Of a stretch of DNA of 64,000 nt, positions 60,425 through 64,000 are shown one piece after another; the stretch's first letter is position 1; each line of letters begins with the position of its first letter. The DNA lies in contig CP129491.1 of assembly GCA_030584105.1 (NCBI GenBank), positions 2,294,001-2,358,000 on the forward strand. The letters are read 5' to 3'. Origin of the DNA: UTCHB3 sp002050155. Its GTDB lineage: Bacteria > Bacteroidota > Ignavibacteria > Ignavibacteriales > Ignavibacteriaceae. The notes below the pieces were generated by a model. That model was not told the origin of the DNA and made no database searches. It worked only from the letters and a program-made list of their open reading frames with translations. The translations under genes were made by a program, and so were the position numbers.

Positions 60425-61498
60425 GTGAAAAAGAAAATTCTTATTCTCGCTCTCTCCGGCATAGGTGATGCTCTTATGTTCACACCTGCTGCAAAACTGC
60501 TGAGGGAAAAGTTTCCTGATGCGGTTATTGATGCACTCGTTATGTTCCCCGGTACTAAAAACATATACGATCGAACGGGATTTTTTGATAAAGTAATACT
60601 TTTTGACTTTTTGGCTGAAGGCGCTTTTCGTTCGTTGAAGTTTGTTCTCTCACTCAGGGGTAAATATACACATTCAATCAGTGTTTATCCCTCAAACCGG
60701 CGCGAGTATAACGGCATTCAGTGGTTAATTGGCGCAAAAAAGAGGGGGCAGGTAAAATATTTAAGAATGGACGGGAGCTGTTTCGGTTGGCTGAACAATG
60801 TGCGGATAACCGAAGATGATTCGCTTCATAATGTAGAAGAAAATGTTAACCTTGTGAAGAAAATGTTCGGTTTTGAAGAAGTTGCATTATACCCGCTGCA
60901 ATTCCCTCTAAACGAGGATGATACACAATTCGCAGAAGAATACCTAAAAAATGAAGTTAAAGAAGGGGCAAAATTAGTCGGATTTCACCCCGGCTGCGCT
61001 ACTTTCAAAAACCACATACACCGCAGGTGGGAACCCGAAAAATTTGCCGCTTTGGGGAAGTTGCTGAAAGAAAAGCACGGCTGCGAAGTGTTGCTTTTCG
61101 GGGGACCGGAAGAAAAAGAACTCAGAGCCAATATAATGGAATTAGCCGGTGAAGGTGTATTCAAAGAGCCGAAAACGCGCTCTTTAAGCCAGTCGGCTGC
61201 GCTGATTAAGAAATGCGATTTGTTCATCACAAACGATTCCAGCCTGATGCATGTTTCCTCTGCAATGGGGGTAAAGGTGCTTGCAATAATAGGCCCCACA
61301 AACATAAATTACATTCATCCGTGGATGACCGAGTATGAAATTGCATCATTATACTTAGACTGTTCACCCTGCTTTTTCTATTCGCCAAAGCCGTTAACAT
61401 GCACACGAACAGATGTTAAATATAAATGTATAAAGGAGTTAAGTGTGGAAATGGTGTATAAAACTGCGCAACGGCAACTTAATTTGGCTGCGAACTAA
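60425..61498 (+). CDS. Glycosyltransferase family 9 (heptosyltransferase-like)
   Basis: 357 residues from a GTG start. The opening ILALSGIGDALMFTPAAKLL is the GT9 signature; later blocks are VGFHPGCATFKN, CEVLLFGGPEEKEL, LIKKCDLFITNDSSLMHVSS and VLAIIGPTNINYIHPW, which bind the nucleotide-sugar. Expected to add a heptose or related sugar to lipopolysaccharide or another glycan on the cytoplasmic side. Its end overlaps the convergent response-regulator gene by 4 bp. Confidence 0.88.
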   Translation: MKKKILILALSGIGDALMFTPAAKLLREKFPDAVIDALVMFPGTKNIYDRTGFFDKVILFDFLAEGAFRSLKFVLSLRGKYTHSISVYPSNRREYNGIQWLIGAKKRGQVKYLRMDGSCFGWLNNVRITEDDSLHNVEENVNLVKKMFGFEEVALYPLQFPLNEDDTQFAEEYLKNEVKEGAKLVGFHPGCATFKNHIHRRWEPEKFAALGKLLKEKHGCEVLLFGGPEEKELRANIMELAGEGVFKEPKTRSLSQSAALIKKCDLFITNDSSLMHVSSAMGVKVLAIIGPTNINYIHPWMTEYEIASLYLDCSPCFFYSPKPLTCTRTDVKYKCIKELSVEMVYKTAQRQLNLAAN

Positions 61499-61869
61499 TT
61501 TATTCCCGAACCAAGCGCTTCTTCCACCAATGAAAGAAACTCTTTTTTAGTGAAGGGTTTTGATATATAATGCGAGCAGCCGTTTTTCATAAAGGTTTCC
61601 CTGTCCCCCGCCATAGCATAAGCGGTAACTGCCACAATAGGAACTGAGTTATAGCCGGGCAGTTGCCTTATTCTTTTAGTAGCTTCAATTCCGTTCATAC
61701 CCAGCCCAAGGTTAATATCCATAAGAATAATATCAAATTTATTTTCATTGCATTTCTGCACGGATGAAGGCCCATCTTCTGCGGTTTGCACATTTCCGAC
61801 TTTGCGCAGAAAATGCGCCATCACATCTCTGTTCTCTTTATTATCTTCAACTAATAAAATTTCAGGCAT
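61495..61869 (-). CDS. Single-domain response regulator (CheY-like receiver)
   Basis: 124 residues, receiver domain only: acidic pair in LLVEDNKENRD, phosphorylation aspartate in DIILMDINLG, Thr in AVTAYAM and Lys in SKPFTKKEF. All five receiver positions are intact. No output domain, so it would act through protein contacts. Typical of receivers paired with hybrid kinases; the kinase is not in the window. Confidence 0.92.
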   Translation of the reverse strand: MPEILLVEDNKENRDVMAHFLRKVGNVQTAEDGPSSVQKCNENKFDIILMDINLGLGMNGIEATKRIRQLPGYNSVPIVAVTAYAMAGDRETFMKNGCSHYISKPFTKKEFLSLVEEALGSGIN

Positions 61870-62056
61870 TTGCGATTACTTTCGTACAATAGAAATATAT
61901 TCAAAAACAAAGTTAATAAATTTTCAAATATTGAAAAAAAAGAAAACAGTGAGTTGTTGCGGTCTGAAATGCTTCAAAGTTGTAAGAAACTCACCTGTTC
62001 AAATATAATGATTAAAAAAAACTTATCGTTCAAAATTCATCCGGTTTGGCAAAAAA

Positions 62057-64000
62057 TTATTTTAAAAGTATCATTTTTTTAATATTTTGGCTGCCATTTC
62101 CTGATAATTTATAGAAATAAACCCCTGAGGGCAACCCATGCGCATCGAAGGAAACGAAGTGGTGCCCGGGTTGCAGCTCGTCATCCAACAACACTTCCGC
62201 TTCTTTTCCCAGAATATCAAATATGGAAAGTTTGTATCTTCCGGCGGCGGGAAGATCAAACGAAATTACAGTAACCGGGTTGAAAGGATTCGGATAATTT
62301 TGATGGAGTTCAAACTCTTTTGGAATATTCGCCGCCACATCTTCAGCGTCTTTAACCCCCGTCGGGGAAGAAGAACCGCCTCCGTTAACGGTTTTCATCA
62401 GCAACCCGTAGGTACCCACCAACCACCCTTCATCTTTATTGAAGAAGAATGATTTTTTGAATGTGTTTGTAACACCCGTGTGGATTTTACTCCAGTTATG
62501 CCCGCCGTCATTACTTTTAAATAGGGAACCATAAGAGCCTGCAGTATAACCGTTCAGGGTATCGTAGAAATAAACGGTGTTAAGCCAGGTAACGGGGAGA
62601 GTATCCAAAATTGTCCATTTTCCGCCTTGATTCGAGGAATATAAAACAATTCCATATTTACCGACGATCCATCCCTTTTTTTCAGGCGTAAAGTATATAT
62701 CTCTAAGATCAAATTTGCTGTCGATTGAAAGGTCTTTAATCCCCGAACCGCCCGGTACAGAGGTCATCTGAATTATAGTACCCCCATCACCAATCAGCGT
62801 GGCAGATTTTGAGGAGAGAGTGTAAATACCGCGGTAAGATTTAAGAGGGGCTGAACCCCTCCCCCATACTGCACCGGAAGGTGAGTTTGAAGAAACCAAA
62901 TAAGTACCCCCTGCACCGACGGCTTTATTGGCGAATGCAGTTCCTTCAATTGAATAAATATCTTCGGATGTAACCATGGAAAGGTTTTGTTTTTCCCAGT
63001 GTTCACCTTTGTCAAGAGTTTGGAAAATGGTGCCGTGGTCCCCCACGATCCACCCTTGATATTGATTCAAAAAGAAGAGGTCGTTAAGATTATAGTTGTA
63101 GCCTGTGTATTGTCTAACCCAGGTATCGCCGCCGTCTTCTGTTCTCAGGATAATTCCGCTGTCGCCAACCGCAGTTCCGATATATTCATCCAAAAACCTG
63201 ACGGAATTAATAGTATTTTCGGAGCCTTGCGATTGAAACTCCCACGAATTTCCGGCGTCGGAAGTGGCAATAGTCAGCCCGTTGTTACCGAAAACCCAGC
63301 CGCGACCATCCGCAAAAGCGGAAGTATTGATGCTGAATTTTGAACTGTCGCCCGATCTCACCCACGAGTTGCCGTCGTCATCGCTTTTAATCAGCAGACC
63401 GGGTGCACCAGCGGCAAACAGCCTTCCTGAAGGCAGAACAGAAACTGTTTTAATCCATTTAGTTGTTTCGGTGTTAATTTGCTGCCAGCTTGTTCCGCCG
63501 TCAGTAGATTTTAACCCGAGCCCATTTCTTCCGAGCGCCCACCCGTTTTGGTTGTCTTTAAATTTTACAGCGGAAAGAGTTTGCGAGTCGTCTCGTCTGA
63601 CTAAGTTCCAGTTCGCGCCACCGTTATTCGAGCGATAAATCACCCCGGACTCGCCGACCACAACTATAGCCCCACCCTGAATCAGCTCCAAAGCAGCGAA
63701 AGAGAGGGTGTCGAAAGCGGTTCTGCTCCAGCTGATACCTCCGTCATCCGATTTGATAAAAAGCCCCTTATCGCCTGCGCCGTATACTTTTCCGTCAGAG
63801 GTTAGCAAAACAGATTTCACATCTCTGATCGAATCGGTAATTGCAGCGGTGAAAGTAGCCCCACCGTCTGTTGTTCTTAGCACCACACCACGAGCGCAGC
63901 CTGCAATTCCGGTCTGTGTATTTATAAAAGAAAGTGAAAGAATGTCATATTGGTCAGGTGCGTTAAGCAGCACCCAGTTTTTGCCTCCGTCAGTGGTTTT
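62057..64000 (-). CDS. Secreted YCF48/BNR-repeat protein with type IX secretion tail, N-terminus cut by window edge
   Basis: Open to the right edge (the first visible residues read KTTDGGKNWV), so the true start lies outside. The visible ~647 residues are a run of bladed repeats with the motif TTDGG/KSTDGGTSW and GWALGRNG/GWVVGD-like strands, as in YCF48-type or BNR propellers; the C-terminus has NYPNPFNPVTVISFDLP and GVYFYKLSGNG, the type IX sorting tail. Exported or surface-bound; ligand unknown. Such proteins are abundant in Ignavibacteria. Confidence 0.88.
   Translation of the reverse strand, partial: KTTDGGKNWVLLNAPDQYDILSLSFINTQTGIAGCARGVVLRTTDGGATFTAAITDSIRDVKSVLLTSDGKVYGAGDKGLFIKSDDGGISWSRTAFDTLSFAALELIQGGAIVVVGESGVIYRSNNGGANWNLVRRDDSQTLSAVKFKDNQNGWALGRNGLGLKSTDGGTSWQQINTETTKWIKTVSVLPSGRLFAAGAPGLLIKSDDDGNSWVRSGDSSKFSINTSAFADGRGWVFGNNGLTIATSDAGNSWEFQSQGSENTINSVRFLDEYIGTAVGDSGIILRTEDGGDTWVRQYTGYNYNLNDLFFLNQYQGWIVGDHGTIFQTLDKGEHWEKQNLSMVTSEDIYSIEGTAFANKAVGAGGTYLVSSNSPSGAVWGRGSAPLKSYRGIYTLSSKSATLIGDGGTIIQMTSVPGGSGIKDLSIDSKFDLRDIYFTPEKKGWIVGKYGIVLYSSNQGGKWTILDTLPVTWLNTVYFYDTLNGYTAGSYGSLFKSNDGGHNWSKIHTGVTNTFKKSFFFNKDEGWLVGTYGLLMKTVNGGGSSSPTGVKDAEDVAANIPKEFELHQNYPNPFNPVTVISFDLPAAGRYKLSIFDILGKEAEVLLDDELQPGHHFVSFDAHGLPSGVYFYKLSGNGSQNIKKMILLK

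Overview
The window looks like a chromosomal contig from an Ignavibacteria-like member of the Bacteroidota/Chlorobi lineage. The main reason is that three extracellular proteins end in the NYPNPFNP-type type IX secretion tail (39989-41338, 52273-53928 and 62057 to the right edge). Housekeeping neighbours (sigma-54, DUF3109, DUF2723, single-domain response regulator) fit that lineage. This placement is inferred from gene content, not from a phylogenetic marker.

Layout. Positions 1-7501 are ordinary chromosome: a cut-off rmlA, ferritin, a Rossmann-fold protein, CorA, an NDH-2 type dehydrogenase and a lipoprotein with two GH2-like sugar-binding domains. Positions 7838-37233 are a defence island. 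It holds three CRISPR arrays (14, 5 and 31 repeats of 37 bp, plus one orphan degenerate repeat), each followed on its right side by a near-identical ~475 bp leader, so all three are read on the minus strand. A type III-A operon (SF1 helicase, unknown 474-aa protein, cas10/csm1, csm2, csm3, csm4, csm5, cas6) lies between arrays 2 and 3. To the right of array 3 are a reverse transcriptase-Cas1 fusion, cas2, a CARF-PD-(D/E)XK effector, a small secreted protein and a tightly overlapping four-gene operon. That operon encodes a stand-alone Lon-type Ser/Lys protease, a protein with long disordered linkers, an ECF-sigma-like protein and a small protein. Positions 37607-43661 hold beta-barrel proteins, tRNA-Asn, a secreted phosphodiesterase, an MFS carrier and a cupin with an odd insertion. 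Positions 44050-49793 are a second defence locus of SIR2-HerA type whose SIR2 gene is broken. The rest is ordinary chromosome.

How the defence genes fit together. Array transcripts would be cut by Cas6 and loaded into a Csm complex. Its Cas10 keeps the GGDD cyclase site but has lost key HD residues, so signalling through cyclic oligoadenylate is the expected output and the CARF-nuclease the expected receiver. RT-Cas1/Cas2 would add spacers, possibly from RNA. The Lon-like operon next door parallels the known CalpL-CalpT-CalpS protease/anti-sigma/sigma branch of type III immunity, but no SAVED domain is visible.

Most unusual signals: (1) the spacers are strikingly rich in inverted repeats and vary from 36 to 57 nt; (2) at least two spacer families encode the same peptide with small differences, with the hairpin retained, which suggests repeated sampling of structured RNA targets; (3) the Lon-like/sigma-like operon; (4) a SIR2-HerA locus with a dead SIR2 and two extra genes. 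Several intergenic regions also carry two- to three-copy tandem duplications with a 68-79 bp period.
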